Made by a program: the position numbers and the translations under genes. A stretch of 64,000 nucleotides of DNA. Origin: CAIODY01 sp046051225 (GTDB lineage: Bacteria > Bacteroidota > Bacteroidia > Chitinophagales > CAIODY01). Each line of letters opens with the position of its first letter. Position 1 is the stretch's first letter. A model generated the notes under the pieces. It saw only the letters and a program-made list of their open reading frames with translations. It did not search any database and was not told where the DNA came from. Location of the stretch: contig JBJOOR010000007.1 in NCBI GenBank assembly GCA_046051225.1, forward strand, positions 1 through 64,000. Reading direction: 5' to 3'. This document shows, in pieces, positions 15,127 through 24,834 of the stretch.

Positions 15127-17196
15127 TTAGTTATTTAAGTTTAAAATTGTTATTAAATGTTTGGGTTCGCCTTCGTTGATACGTTTATTAATGCCGCTAA
15201 ATAGTTTATCCTCATTATTCATTTCCATATAAAATGGTCGGTCTAAAAATTCGCTATACGATGATGCAATATATAGTTTGTTATCATTTGAAATGCATAA
15301 TGCTGTAATTTTATCATACAATATTTTCGAATTATCTTTTGATGTTTGTGTAAAATTTGTACCATCAAATTTTAAAAGTCCATTAGTTTCTGTTCCTATC
15401 CATGCATTGCCATATTTATCAAAACAAATGGCATTAACTGCAAAGTTTTTAATATTTAATGATTCTATTTTTTCATAATGAGTCCAGTTTGTACCATCAA
15501 AAACAGATATCCCTCGTTTGCTGCCAAACCACATCTTTCCATCTTTAGATTCGTTGATAGTTAAAATATCATCTGATGGAAATGGAACTTCTTTTTTAGT
15601 AAATACCTGAAAAGTATTATTGCCTGTATATTTTACCAAGCCTTTGCCTGTGCCTGCCCAAATTTGATTTTTACTATCTTTAAAAACACAATACACAATG
15701 ATGCTTGGCAATCCGCCATTGCCTTTATTGTAGGTTTCCCAAGCATTGTTTGCAAATTTAGATAAGCCACCGCTGCTAGCTGCCCATAATACATTATCGG
15801 CATCGGTTGTAATATCAGTAGCGCCGCCAAATGTGGGCGATTTTGCATAATCTGATATTGCGCCATTATCAAATACTTTAATGCCACCCATAGCTGCGGT
15901 GATATAAATTTTATTATCATTAGCAGCATAAGCTTTTACAAACATACTAGATAGACTTCCTTTTTCGTGTTGAAATAATTCTAGTTTATTGTCTTTAATT
16001 TTTAATAACCCCGAGTTATCGCTGGTAGCCCATACATTGCCTTGTTTATCTTGAATGATAGAATTGCTAGCACCCATATCTACATTTACCGTAGTACTAT
16101 TAATAATGCTTACATCTTTCATCGGTAGATTAAATTCTTTAACTGACATTACACTGCTATAGCTTGTACCTAGCCATTTATTATTGTTTTTATCTACCAA
16201 TATTCTTTTTATATAATTATTATTGATGGGCGAATTTTGCGAAGTATAAGCCTTGTATCCATCTTCGGTTAAAGCCATCAAACCGTTGTTGGATGTAGCA
16301 ATCCAGATGGTGTTGGCATTATCAATGGCAATAGATTGAATATCTAATCTGTTATTGTTTCGGGTTAAAATATCAATTAATTTTTTGCCATACGAATTGC
16401 TAAAGTTGTGCATTTTCCATTCGCCATTATTTAATTCCAATACTCCTTGGGGCGTAGCAAACCACATTTTGCCGCTGCTATTAGTAGTGATAGCCATTAT
16501 ATCATTGGTTGGCAAGCCTGTGCCCGAGTTGTATAATTTCCAATTTTTGCCATCAAATCTTGCTAAGCCTTTTTCATTTTGTGCGCCTAATGATACCCAT
16601 ACATGATTGCTTTCATCTATGGTTAAATTTTGCATGTATTTATCGGGTACACCATTGCTTATATTGTTTTGTGTCCAGCTGCTACCATTATAAAATGATA
16701 GAATATTACTATATATCACTTCTTTATTTACGATAGCGTCGCCTGTTATATACACTTTATCGGTTTGTGTAATGGCAATGTTTTTTACGATTGAAATACC
16801 CGTAGCATCTTGCATAAAATCTGTCCAAGCTGTGCCATTAAATACACTAAGCCCTTTATTGGTGCCTATATAAATATTGTTTTTACTATCGCATGCAATA
16901 GTTGTCATATCGGCATTAGCGGCTAAGCTGCTTTTATTGGCTACTATTTCGGTAAGTGTTTTTCCATCCCATTTTATTATTCCAAATCGGTTGCAGGCAA
17001 ATAATAAATTTCCATTATTATCTATAGCAATATCGGCTATGGCATCCGAATGCAACTTGATAGCTGTGGTTATTTTATCATTCAAATAAGAATAATTGCC
17101 TGTAAAAACAGTCCATTGTGTTAACGGATTTCGAGCGGCTGATACACGTAAAGATAGCAACATACAGGCTGCTATAAAAAGATGTTTTAGTTTCAT
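15127..17196 (-). CDS. Exported two-component-regulator propeller-type protein without signalling domains
   Basis: A 689-aa protein with a signal peptide (about 1-20) followed almost entirely by Reg_prop repeats of about 40-50 residues. Typical cores are IYIGTNKGLSVFNGTAW, MWFATPQGVLELNNGEW and MWFGSKRGISVFDGTNW. These build one or two beta-propellers like the sensor half of hybrid two-component systems. No transmembrane Y_Y_Y module, kinase or HTH domain follows, so it is either a stand-alone periplasmic sensor or a structural protein. The C-terminus also lacks a clear T9SS sorting domain. Confidence 0.78.
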   Translation of the reverse strand: MKLKHLFIAACMLLSLRVSAARNPLTQWTVFTGNYSYLNDKITTAIKLHSDAIADIAIDNNGNLLFACNRFGIIKWDGKTLTEIVANKSSLAANADMTTIACDSKNNIYIGTNKGLSVFNGTAWTDFMQDATGISIVKNIAITQTDKVYITGDAIVNKEVIYSNILSFYNGSSWTQNNISNGVPDKYMQNLTIDESNHVWVSLGAQNEKGLARFDGKNWKLYNSGTGLPTNDIMAITTNSSGKMWFATPQGVLELNNGEWKMHNFSNSYGKKLIDILTRNNNRLDIQSIAIDNANTIWIATSNNGLMALTEDGYKAYTSQNSPINNNYIKRILVDKNNNKWLGTSYSSVMSVKEFNLPMKDVSIINSTTVNVDMGASNSIIQDKQGNVWATSDNSGLLKIKDNKLELFQHEKGSLSSMFVKAYAANDNKIYITAAMGGIKVFDNGAISDYAKSPTFGGATDITTDADNVLWAASSGGLSKFANNAWETYNKGNGGLPSIIVYCVFKDSKNQIWAGTGKGLVKYTGNNTFQVFTKKEVPFPSDDILTINESKDGKMWFGSKRGISVFDGTNWTHYEKIESLNIKNFAVNAICFDKYGNAWIGTETNGLLKFDGTNFTQTSKDNSKILYDKITALCISNDNKLYIASSYSEFLDRPFYMEMNNEDKLFSGINKRINEGEPKHLITILNLNN

Positions 17197-17533
17197 TATA
17201 TTGTTTAAAAAAATTAGGCTATAAATGTAGATAAATATTTTTTTACGATGTGGTTAAAGCATTTATTTAATAAGAAAAATTTGTAGTATTAAATACCTTT
17301 CGGTAATTATTTAACAACGTTGCATAATCATTTCGAATCGTTTGTTAAGCTTTTTTAGCCTTTGGCAATCTTATTTAAAAGGTAATTAAATTATACGGAT
17401 AGGTTGCTTTTTATTGGCATAAAAATTAATCATCGCATAATTATTTGTGGATTAATAAAAACTATTTCGTTTTTCATTGCCTTATAAAGGCTTATCTTTA
17501 TCAAAAATTTTTATTGCGTAATTTATAGGAACT
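17197..17533. other. Divergent intergenic region upstream of parA
   Basis: 337 bp between the divergent propeller gene and parA. It is AT-rich and must hold both promoters, but I found no exact TTTG-N19..21-TAnnTTTG pair. TATCTTTA at 17493-17500 is the nearest -7-like sequence for parA. I saw no obvious parS palindrome. Confidence 0.4.
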
Positions 17534-18352
17534 ATGGGAAAAATAATAACGATTGCTAATCAAAAAGGTGGTGTAGGCAAAACTACTACCGCTATTAATT
17601 TGGCAGCCAGCTTTGCTGTGTTAGAATATAAAACATTATTGGTAGATGCCGATCCACAGGCTAATGCTACCTCGGGTATTGGTATTGAGCCTAAAGCTGT
17701 AAAACAAGGTGTATATGAATGTATGATTGGCGAAGCAAAAATTCAAAAATCAATTATCGAAACATCTACACCAAATTTAGATTTATTGCCAGCCAGCATG
17801 GATTTAGTAGGTGCCGAAATTGAATTGGTAAATCATCCAAATAGAGAAAAAATATTAAAAAAATTATTAGAAGAAGTAAGAGCCGATTATGATTTTATTG
17901 TAATTGATTGTTCGCCATCATTGGGTTTAATTACTGTAAATGCCCTATCGGCTGCCGATTCGGTACTTGTGCCTGTACAATGTGAATATTTTGCACTAGA
18001 AGGATTAGGCAAATTATTAAACACTATTAAAATAGTAAGAACAAGATTAAATACAGCATTAGAAATTGAAGGTATTTTATTAACCATGTATGATAGCCGA
18101 TTACGATTAAGCAACCAAGTAGTAAATGAAATTAAACCTCATTTTGAAGATTTAGTGTTTAATACCATCATTCATCGCAATACAAAATTGGGCGAAGCAC
18201 CAACGATAGGGAAATCGGTAATAACCTACGATGCCGATAGCACAGGGGCTTTAAATTATTTGAATTTGGCAAGAGAGATTTTACAAAAAAATAGTAAAAC
18301 AAAAATTAAAACCGAAGATAAAATAATTGACATAGAAGATAAAAATATATAA
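17534..18352 (+). CDS. parA: Chromosome-partitioning ATPase ParA (Soj)
   Basis: ATP-dependent DNA-binding partner of ParB in origin segregation. The deviant Walker A motif KGGVGKTT covers residues 11-18, with the signature lysine K11. VDADPQANAT follows at about 39-48 and DFIVIDCSPSLG at about 117-128. Length 272 aa, with a Lys/Asp/Ile-rich C-terminal tail. It starts 25 bp before parB, forming a classical parAB pair. Confidence 0.95.
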   Translation: MGKIITIANQKGGVGKTTTAINLAASFAVLEYKTLLVDADPQANATSGIGIEPKAVKQGVYECMIGEAKIQKSIIETSTPNLDLLPASMDLVGAEIELVNHPNREKILKKLLEEVRADYDFIVIDCSPSLGLITVNALSAADSVLVPVQCEYFALEGLGKLLNTIKIVRTRLNTALEIEGILLTMYDSRLRLSNQVVNEIKPHFEDLVFNTIIHRNTKLGEAPTIGKSVITYDADSTGALNYLNLAREILQKNSKTKIKTEDKIIDIEDKNI

Positions 18353-18377
18353 CCGAAATAATTATTTCAGAATAAAA

Positions 18378-19274
18378 ATGGCAAAACAAAAAGCAGAATT
18401 AGGCAGAGGAATACGAGCTTTATTGCAATCAATTGATGATGATTCGGAAGAGTTGATTCCTAATGTAGCTACTAATAATACAGCTACCAATAGTGTTTCG
18501 GCGGTTCAATTGAATCAAATTGAAGTAAATCCATTTCAGCCCCGTGTTGATTTTGATCAAGATAGATTAGAAGATTTAGCGCAATCTATTGCTGTACATG
18601 GTTTAATTCAACCCATCACGGTTCGAAGATTAGAAAACAATAAATACCAATTGATAAGTGGCGAACGCCGCTTACGAGCTAGCAAAATGGCTGGATTGGA
18701 AGCCGTGCCTGCTTATATCAGAACTGCCAACGACCAAGAAATGCTTGAAATGGCATTGATTGAAAATATTCAACGTGAAGACTTAAACCCTATTGAAATT
18801 TCTATCAATTATCAACGATTGATGAAAGAATGCGAATTGAATCAAGAGCAATTAGCCGAAAGAGTAGGAAAGGACAGAAGCACAGTAGCCAATTTTTTAC
18901 GATTATTAAAATTGCCCGAAATAGTGCAAATGGCATTAAAAGAAAAAGCTGTAAGCATGGGGCATGCAAGGGCTTTGCTTGGATTAGAAAATGTAGACGA
19001 ACAATTATTTATTTTTAAAGAAATAGAAAAAAAGAATTTATCGGTACGACAAGTTGAACAAGCTGTTTCGCAAATGAAACGCAAAAGCATTACCCAAAAG
19101 AAAACCAAACAAAGCAATATTGCTTACGAATATCAAAAGGTACAAGATAAATTAACATCACATTTTTCAACCCGGATAAAACTGAACAGAAGTGCCACAG
19201 GACGAGGCGAAATTTCGATTCCGTTTTTTTCGGATGAAGATTTAAACCGAATTATTGATATTTTTAATATTTAA
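18378..19274 (+). CDS. parB: Chromosome-partitioning protein ParB (Spo0J)
   Basis: Binds parS sites and spreads as a CTP-dependent clamp. The N-terminal ParB/Srx domain contains GERRLRASKMAG, and the helix-turn-helix region follows with ERVGKDRSTVANFLRLLKLP. A short C-terminal dimerisation segment ends at residue 298. The start MAKQKAELGRGIRALL is typical of chromosomal ParB. It follows parA in the same operon and precedes a DUF5683 gene by 27 bp. Confidence 0.95.
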   Translation: MAKQKAELGRGIRALLQSIDDDSEELIPNVATNNTATNSVSAVQLNQIEVNPFQPRVDFDQDRLEDLAQSIAVHGLIQPITVRRLENNKYQLISGERRLRASKMAGLEAVPAYIRTANDQEMLEMALIENIQREDLNPIEISINYQRLMKECELNQEQLAERVGKDRSTVANFLRLLKLPEIVQMALKEKAVSMGHARALLGLENVDEQLFIFKEIEKKNLSVRQVEQAVSQMKRKSITQKKTKQSNIAYEYQKVQDKLTSHFSTRIKLNRSATGRGEISIPFFSDEDLNRIIDIFNI

Positions 19275-19301
19275 TCAACCGCCGTTTTTATTTTATTTCG
19301 A

Positions 19302-19931
19302 ATGAAAAACTATAACATCAATTTGCTGTTTTTGGGCACTGCAATTATAGGGTGTATGTTTTTTATTACCCACGTTGATGCACAATCAACTATTAAAATG
19401 GATACCATTAAAACATCTATTTTAAAAAAAGATTCTTTATCGACAACCGCTTCACCTGTATTTAAACCTAATCCAAAACGGGCAGCCATTTATTCGGCAG
19501 TATGCCCAGGCTTGGGGCAAATTTATAATCGTAAATATTGGAAAGCACCTATTGTGTATGCTGGTATTGGTGTGGCTTCGTATTTTATCTTAGTAAATTA
19601 TTCAGGCTATATTAATACTCGAAATGGCATTACACGATTGCAGGATAACGATGCATCAAATGATAATGAACCCATTTTGGTAAGAGATTATTCATATAAA
19701 AAATATGATTTAAATAAAAATGGAGCTACGGTAGATGATTTATTGAGGATAAAAAAATACTTCCGTCAGAATATTGATGTATCGGTTTTAACTTTAACGG
19801 CTTTGTATATTTTAAACATAGTGGATGCTAATATTGATGCACATTTAAGTGGTTTTAATATGAGTGATGATTTAACAATTGCACCTGTAATTAATCAATA
19901 TGGTGTGGGTATAGCATTTCAATTTAAATAA
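19302..19931 (+). CDS. DUF5683 exported/membrane protein
   Basis: A 209-aa protein with an N-terminal signal or anchor (about 7-28). The DUF5683 core at about 55-200 opens with NPKRAAIYSAVCPGLGQIYNRKYWK, followed by a hydrophobic stretch (VYAGIGVASYFILV) and a late segment ending GIAFQFK. The family is restricted largely to Bacteroidota and is often found beside parB; its function is unknown. Gap to parB 27 bp and to trpS 17 bp, consistent with one operon. Confidence 0.8.
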   Translation: MKNYNINLLFLGTAIIGCMFFITHVDAQSTIKMDTIKTSILKKDSLSTTASPVFKPNPKRAAIYSAVCPGLGQIYNRKYWKAPIVYAGIGVASYFILVNYSGYINTRNGITRLQDNDASNDNEPILVRDYSYKKYDLNKNGATVDDLLRIKKYFRQNIDVSVLTLTALYILNIVDANIDAHLSGFNMSDDLTIAPVINQYGVGIAFQFK

Positions 19932-19948
19932 AAATTTATTCAACAACA

Positions 19949-20935
19949 ATGGAAATAGTAGTAAGCGGAATGCGAAGCACAGGCTGCCTTCATTTAGGAA
20001 ATTATTTTGGCGCAGCAACTCATTTTTTAAAAATGCAGGAAGATAAAAACTATCACTGCAATTTTTTTATTGCCGATTTACATTCGCTAACCACACACCC
20101 TACACCCGATGATTTTAAACGCAATACCAATGAAGTGTTGGTTGATTATTTGGCTTGTGGTTTAAACCCCGATAAATCGGTATTGTATGCACAAAGCGAT
20201 ATTCCTGAAATACCGCAATTGTATTTATTATTGAATATGTTGGCTTATAAAGGTGAGTTAGAAAGAGTAGCTTCATTTAAAGATAAAGTACGCAAGCAAG
20301 AAGAAAATGTGAATGCAGGGTTGCTTACTTATCCTGTATTAATGGCGGCTGATATTTTAATTCATAGGGCTCATAAAGTGCCTGTGGGCAAAGACCAAGT
20401 GCAACATTTAGAAATGACAAGAAATTTTGGAAACCGATTTAATCATTTATACAAAACCGATTTTTTTCCCGAACCATATCCTTTCACGTTTACGGGTGTG
20501 CCTATCACTGTGCCAGGTTTAGATGGTACTGGCAAAATGGGCAAAAGCGATGGCAACGGTATTTATTTAAGAGATGAACCTGAAGTGGTTCGTAAAAAAG
20601 TGATGAAAGCCGTTACAGATGCTGGACCTACTGCACCAAATTCGGAAATGCCCGATGCTGTAAAAAATATTTTTACTCTATTAAAATTGGTTTCAACGGC
20701 TGATACGGTAACGCATTTTGAAACAAAATATAATGATTGCAGTATTAGATATGGCGATTTAAAAAAGCAATTAGCCGAAGATATTATTTTATTTACAGCG
20801 CCTATCAGAAGCCGAATTAATGATATAATCAATGATAAACCTTACCAAGAAAAAGTATTAAAAATGGGTGCCGAAAAAGCTCGTGAAAGCGCCTCGGCTA
20901 CATTAAATGAGGTAAGAAAGATAATGGGAATGTAA
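19949..20935 (+). CDS. trpS: Tryptophan--tRNA ligase
   Basis: Class I aminoacyl-tRNA synthetase charging tRNA-Trp. The HIGH-type motif is HLGN at 15-18, and the KMSKS-type motif is KMGKS at 196-200 in GTGKMGKSDGN. The PVLMAADILIH stretch is typical of TrpRS. Length 328 aa is normal. It is the last gene of the parA-parB-DUF5683 run and is convergent with the amidase gene, whose stop is 4 bp away. Confidence 0.95.
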   Translation: MEIVVSGMRSTGCLHLGNYFGAATHFLKMQEDKNYHCNFFIADLHSLTTHPTPDDFKRNTNEVLVDYLACGLNPDKSVLYAQSDIPEIPQLYLLLNMLAYKGELERVASFKDKVRKQEENVNAGLLTYPVLMAADILIHRAHKVPVGKDQVQHLEMTRNFGNRFNHLYKTDFFPEPYPFTFTGVPITVPGLDGTGKMGKSDGNGIYLRDEPEVVRKKVMKAVTDAGPTAPNSEMPDAVKNIFTLLKLVSTADTVTHFETKYNDCSIRYGDLKKQLAEDIILFTAPIRSRINDIINDKPYQEKVLKMGAEKARESASATLNEVRKIMGM

Positions 20936-20939
20936 AAAC

Positions 20940-22028
20940 TTATTCTACCCTTTTATTGGCTATATAATTTACTACATAAGCATCTTTAAATCCTGCTTTT
21001 TTAAGTTGTTCTATTAACTTATCTGTTTCATCTTTGGTAAATAATTTTTTGGATAGATAGATGTATCTACCCCTATTATCTTGCTCAATGGTAAATCCTT
21101 TTGCATCATTTAATCTTTCATCATTTACATTTAGTGGCGATGATGAAGTATAAAACTGAATTTTAAAATAATTGCTGCTATTAAATGCTTTAGTAGTATC
21201 AATAATATTGGTTTCGCTATTCTGAATAGGCTTTTTTATCACATTACTTTTTATACCTTCTACTTCGGTTTTATAACTTTCAAATGCACTAAAAATGCCT
21301 GTTGCAATTTTAGTTGAACCCTCTTCGCTATTCAAAAATCTTTCTTCATCGGGGTTGGTAATAAATCCTGTTTCAACCAATACACTTGGCATTTTAGTGT
21401 ATACCAACACTGCAAAACCTGCTTGTTTTACACCTCGATTAAATCTACCTGCATCACCCAATTCTTCTTGCACCTTGCCAGCAAAACTTACACTTTGGTC
21501 AAGGTTTGCATTTTGCATCATCGAAAACATGATGTAGCTGGCAGGGTCGTTGGGGTCGAAGCCTTGGTATTTATTTTTATAATCGCTCTCTAATAATATT
21601 ACACTATTTTCTCGTTTGGCTACATTAAAATTATCTTCGGTTCTATGTAAGCCCATCGTATAAGTTTCGCAACCATAAGCCGATTTATTTTTACCAGCCG
21701 AGTTTAAATGAATACAAATAAACAAATCGGCATTGCATTTATTTGCCATATTAGCTCGTTCGTATAAATCAACAAATTGGTCGGTAGTACGAGCATATAC
21801 TACTTTTACATCAGGAAAATTTTGCTGAATAATAGCACCAAATTTCAAAGAAATTTTTAAAGCTACATCTGCCTCGTGTGAAAACGAACCTAACGAACCA
21901 GGGTCGCTGCCGCCATGACCAGGGTCTATAAAAACAGTTTTGATTTTAAATTTTGGAGCAGCAGCTTGCAGTGTTGAAATGGTAACAACACAAAAAAACA
22001 CGATGATATATTTAAAAAATGTATGCAT
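20940..22028 (-). CDS. N-acetylmuramoyl-L-alanine amidase (Amidase_3) with SPOR-like tail
   Basis: Periplasmic zinc amidase that cleaves the sugar-peptide bond of peptidoglycan. The signal peptide is at about 1-23. The Amidase_3 domain begins FIDPGHGGSDPG; zinc ligands H38 and E52 are visible, ICIHLNSAG follows, and the catalytic Glu region is SVLVETGFITNPDEERFL. The C-terminal 75 residues (YFKIQFYTSS to the end) have the pattern of a SPOR-like peptidoglycan-binding domain. Length 362 aa. Confidence 0.9.
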   Translation of the reverse strand: MHTFFKYIIVFFCVVTISTLQAAAPKFKIKTVFIDPGHGGSDPGSLGSFSHEADVALKISLKFGAIIQQNFPDVKVVYARTTDQFVDLYERANMANKCNADLFICIHLNSAGKNKSAYGCETYTMGLHRTEDNFNVAKRENSVILLESDYKNKYQGFDPNDPASYIMFSMMQNANLDQSVSFAGKVQEELGDAGRFNRGVKQAGFAVLVYTKMPSVLVETGFITNPDEERFLNSEEGSTKIATGIFSAFESYKTEVEGIKSNVIKKPIQNSETNIIDTTKAFNSSNYFKIQFYTSSSPLNVNDERLNDAKGFTIEQDNRGRYIYLSKKLFTKDETDKLIEQLKKAGFKDAYVVNYIANKRVE

Positions 22029-22187
22029 TAGTTTGTTTTAAAAAATCGAATTACAAAAATGATGAAATATTTACAATTAAGTGTTGGAAATAAAATCATA
22101 AAAAAAATGTAAAAAATAATTTAACTGAAATTGTTTCTGCAACTTTGTAAATCATATTTTCTACAAAATTAATTTGATTATTTTTTT

Positions 22188-24821
22188 TTGAAACGTTTTA
22201 TCATACTGTTAACTATTTTAGTTTCAACACTTATGTTGTGCAATGTCAGTATTGGCTTTGCCCAACTTCGTGCCATGAAAGATAAAACCACAAAAATTGA
22301 TTCTACTTTTAAAACCATTGCCATTGATAGTTCAATTAATGTTGCGTCACATTTTCACGATACTACTCAATTAGTTTTTAATCCCGATTCTATTATCATT
22401 TCAAAAGATTCGCCCGATAGCACCATACATTATGCTGCCAAAGATTCATTAGTATTTAATGCTGCCACTAATAATGTTTTTTTATACAATGAATCTAGCA
22501 TACAATATAAAGAGCTGAATTTAGAAGCTTACGAAATTCAGATAAATTGGGATGAGCATTTATTAAAAGCACATGGCAAAACCGATTCAACAACCAATAA
22601 AACTATTGGTGCGCCTATATTTAAAGAAAATGATAAAACATACAATGCTCAAAAAATAGCCTACAATTACGAAACTCAACGAGGCAAAATTTATGATTTA
22701 GTAACCACTGAAAGCGAAGGATTTATTCATAGCGAAGCCATAAAAAAAGATGGCGAAAAAGATTATTTGGGCTATAAATCTTTGTTTACTACTTGTAGCA
22801 ATGAGCATCCACATTTTGGATTTAGAGCCAAGCGAATAAAAGTAATTCCTGGCAAATTAATTATTACAGGGCCTGCCCAATTAATTGTTGAAGATATTCC
22901 TACGCCATTGTTTATTCCCTTTTCTATTTTCCCTATTAAACAAGGGCAAGCAAGCGGCTTGTTAATACCTCAATTTAATAATGATGTAAATAAAGGTTTC
23001 GGGTTGCAAAATGGTGGCTATTATTTTGGATTAGGCAAACACCACGATTTGGCTTTACAGGGCGATATTTTTTCGCATGGTAGCTATGCCGTTCGATTAA
23101 ATTCGGGTTATAATTATAGGTATAAAGCCCGAGGCAATTTCATATTGGCTTTTGCCAGCACAAGGCTTGGCGACCCACAAGAATCGGGCTTTTCGAAACA
23201 AAAAGATTTTCATATTACATGGCATCATACTAAAGATTCTAAATCTAATCCATACAATTTATTTTCGGCAAGTGTTGATGCTGGTACCAGCAGATACAAT
23301 AGAAACAATGTGTATGATGCTAATCAATTTTTAACCAACACTTACAATTCATCCATCAGCTATCAACGCATTTTTCCGAACAAACCTTTTAACTTAACTA
23401 TCAATGCCAATCATTCGCAGAATAATCAAACGCATGATATGACGTTTACTTTACCATCTATCAACTTTAATATTAATAGGCTTACACCTTTTGCAAAAAA
23501 ACATTCAGTTGGCGAAAAAAAATGGTACGAAAATATTGGATTTAGTTATTCGGCTAATGCTTTAAACCAACTTACCACAAAAGATACATTGCTTTTTAAA
23601 TCGAAGTTTAATGATTTTAAAAATGGTATTGTTCATTCAATTCCTATTTCAACCAATGTAAAAGTGATGAAATATTTTGTATTGAATCCATCTATAAACT
23701 ATAACGAACGTTGGTTTGCTTACTCATCACAACAATCGTTAGATTCTAATTCAAATATTATTCATAACCGAGTAAATGGTTTTAAAACCGAACGAGATTT
23801 TTCGGCTTCGGTAAGTTTAAACACAAAAATATTTGGAATGAAACAATTTAAACATGGTAAAATAAAAGCCATTAGGCATGTAATTACACCTAATATTAAT
23901 GCCCAATATCACCCCGATTATGGTAGCAATTTTTTTCATTATTATAAACAATCGCCTATTAATGGTGCTACACCCTACTCTATTTTCGAACAAAGCATAG
24001 TAGGTGGGCCGCCTGCTGCTGGCAAGTTTGCAGGCATTGGCTTAGGTGTAACCAACGATTTAGAAATGAAAGTATTTGATGCTAAAGATTCTATTAATCA
24101 ATCTCGTAAAATTACTTTATTGCGCAGCTTATCATTTAATACTTTTTATAATTTGGCTGCCGATTCATTTAGACTTAGCCCCATCAGCATGAGCACCAAC
24201 ACTGGATTTTTGAAAAATAAAATTACTGTAAATCTTAATCTTCAATTAGACCCTTATCATCATAATACAGCAGGCAGAGCCATTGATAAATATGCATTGT
24301 TAGAAGATGGTAAATTGGGTAAAATAAAAAGCGCCAACTTTGCCATCAACGCCAATTTTGCTAGTAAACAAAATATGACCGATTTTGCTAAAAAAACAAA
24401 AGGCACAACTACCAGTAATAATAATTCGGAACAAAAGAAAAACACAAGCGACGAAATACTACCTACCATAGATTTTAATAAATGGCATATACCGTTTACG
24501 TTTTCTACTAATTATATGCTAACCATACAACCTAAAACCATCAATTTTAAAGATACTGTAATTTATACTCAATCTATAAATGGTACTTTAAACTTTGGCT
24601 TAACGCCCAAATGGAATGTAACAGTAAACACGGGCTACGATTTTAGAATTAAAGGATTGGCATATACCGATATTGTAATTTTAAGAGATTTACATTGTTG
24701 GCAAATGCGCATACAGGTTGCCCCTGGCAGATTTTATGCCATACAAATAAATGCTAAAGCCAATATTTTAAATGATATGGAATTGAAAAAACGTAAATAT
24801 TCGGGCTCATACTATTTTTAA
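22188..24821 (+). CDS. Putative LPS-assembly protein LptD (Bacteroidota type)
   Basis: Outer-membrane protein expected to place LPS in the outer leaflet with LptE. The only sensible start is TTG at 22188, giving MKRFIILLTILVSTLMLCN, a good signal peptide. An LptA/OstA-like domain covers about 95-260 and includes FKENDKTYNAQKIAYNYETQRGKIYD. The rest is a large Tyr/Asn-rich barrel ending in aromatic residues (SGSYYF). Its 877 aa fit the Bacteroidota LptD-like family, which diverges from the proteobacterial protein. It is followed 13 bp later by an epimerase gene. Confidence 0.8.
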   Translation: MKRFIILLTILVSTLMLCNVSIGFAQLRAMKDKTTKIDSTFKTIAIDSSINVASHFHDTTQLVFNPDSIIISKDSPDSTIHYAAKDSLVFNAATNNVFLYNESSIQYKELNLEAYEIQINWDEHLLKAHGKTDSTTNKTIGAPIFKENDKTYNAQKIAYNYETQRGKIYDLVTTESEGFIHSEAIKKDGEKDYLGYKSLFTTCSNEHPHFGFRAKRIKVIPGKLIITGPAQLIVEDIPTPLFIPFSIFPIKQGQASGLLIPQFNNDVNKGFGLQNGGYYFGLGKHHDLALQGDIFSHGSYAVRLNSGYNYRYKARGNFILAFASTRLGDPQESGFSKQKDFHITWHHTKDSKSNPYNLFSASVDAGTSRYNRNNVYDANQFLTNTYNSSISYQRIFPNKPFNLTINANHSQNNQTHDMTFTLPSINFNINRLTPFAKKHSVGEKKWYENIGFSYSANALNQLTTKDTLLFKSKFNDFKNGIVHSIPISTNVKVMKYFVLNPSINYNERWFAYSSQQSLDSNSNIIHNRVNGFKTERDFSASVSLNTKIFGMKQFKHGKIKAIRHVITPNINAQYHPDYGSNFFHYYKQSPINGATPYSIFEQSIVGGPPAAGKFAGIGLGVTNDLEMKVFDAKDSINQSRKITLLRSLSFNTFYNLAADSFRLSPISMSTNTGFLKNKITVNLNLQLDPYHHNTAGRAIDKYALLEDGKLGKIKSANFAINANFASKQNMTDFAKKTKGTTTSNNNSEQKKNTSDEILPTIDFNKWHIPFTFSTNYMLTIQPKTINFKDTVIYTQSINGTLNFGLTPKWNVTVNTGYDFRIKGLAYTDIVILRDLHCWQMRIQVAPGRFYAIQINAKANILNDMELKKRKYSGSYYF

Positions 24822-24834
24822 ATACTACTGCTAC

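Noticed and set aside
17477..17500. parA promoter (TTG and TATCTTTA)
   Set aside because: The 13-base spacer is well short of the usual 18-21, and the -7 box has a mismatch.
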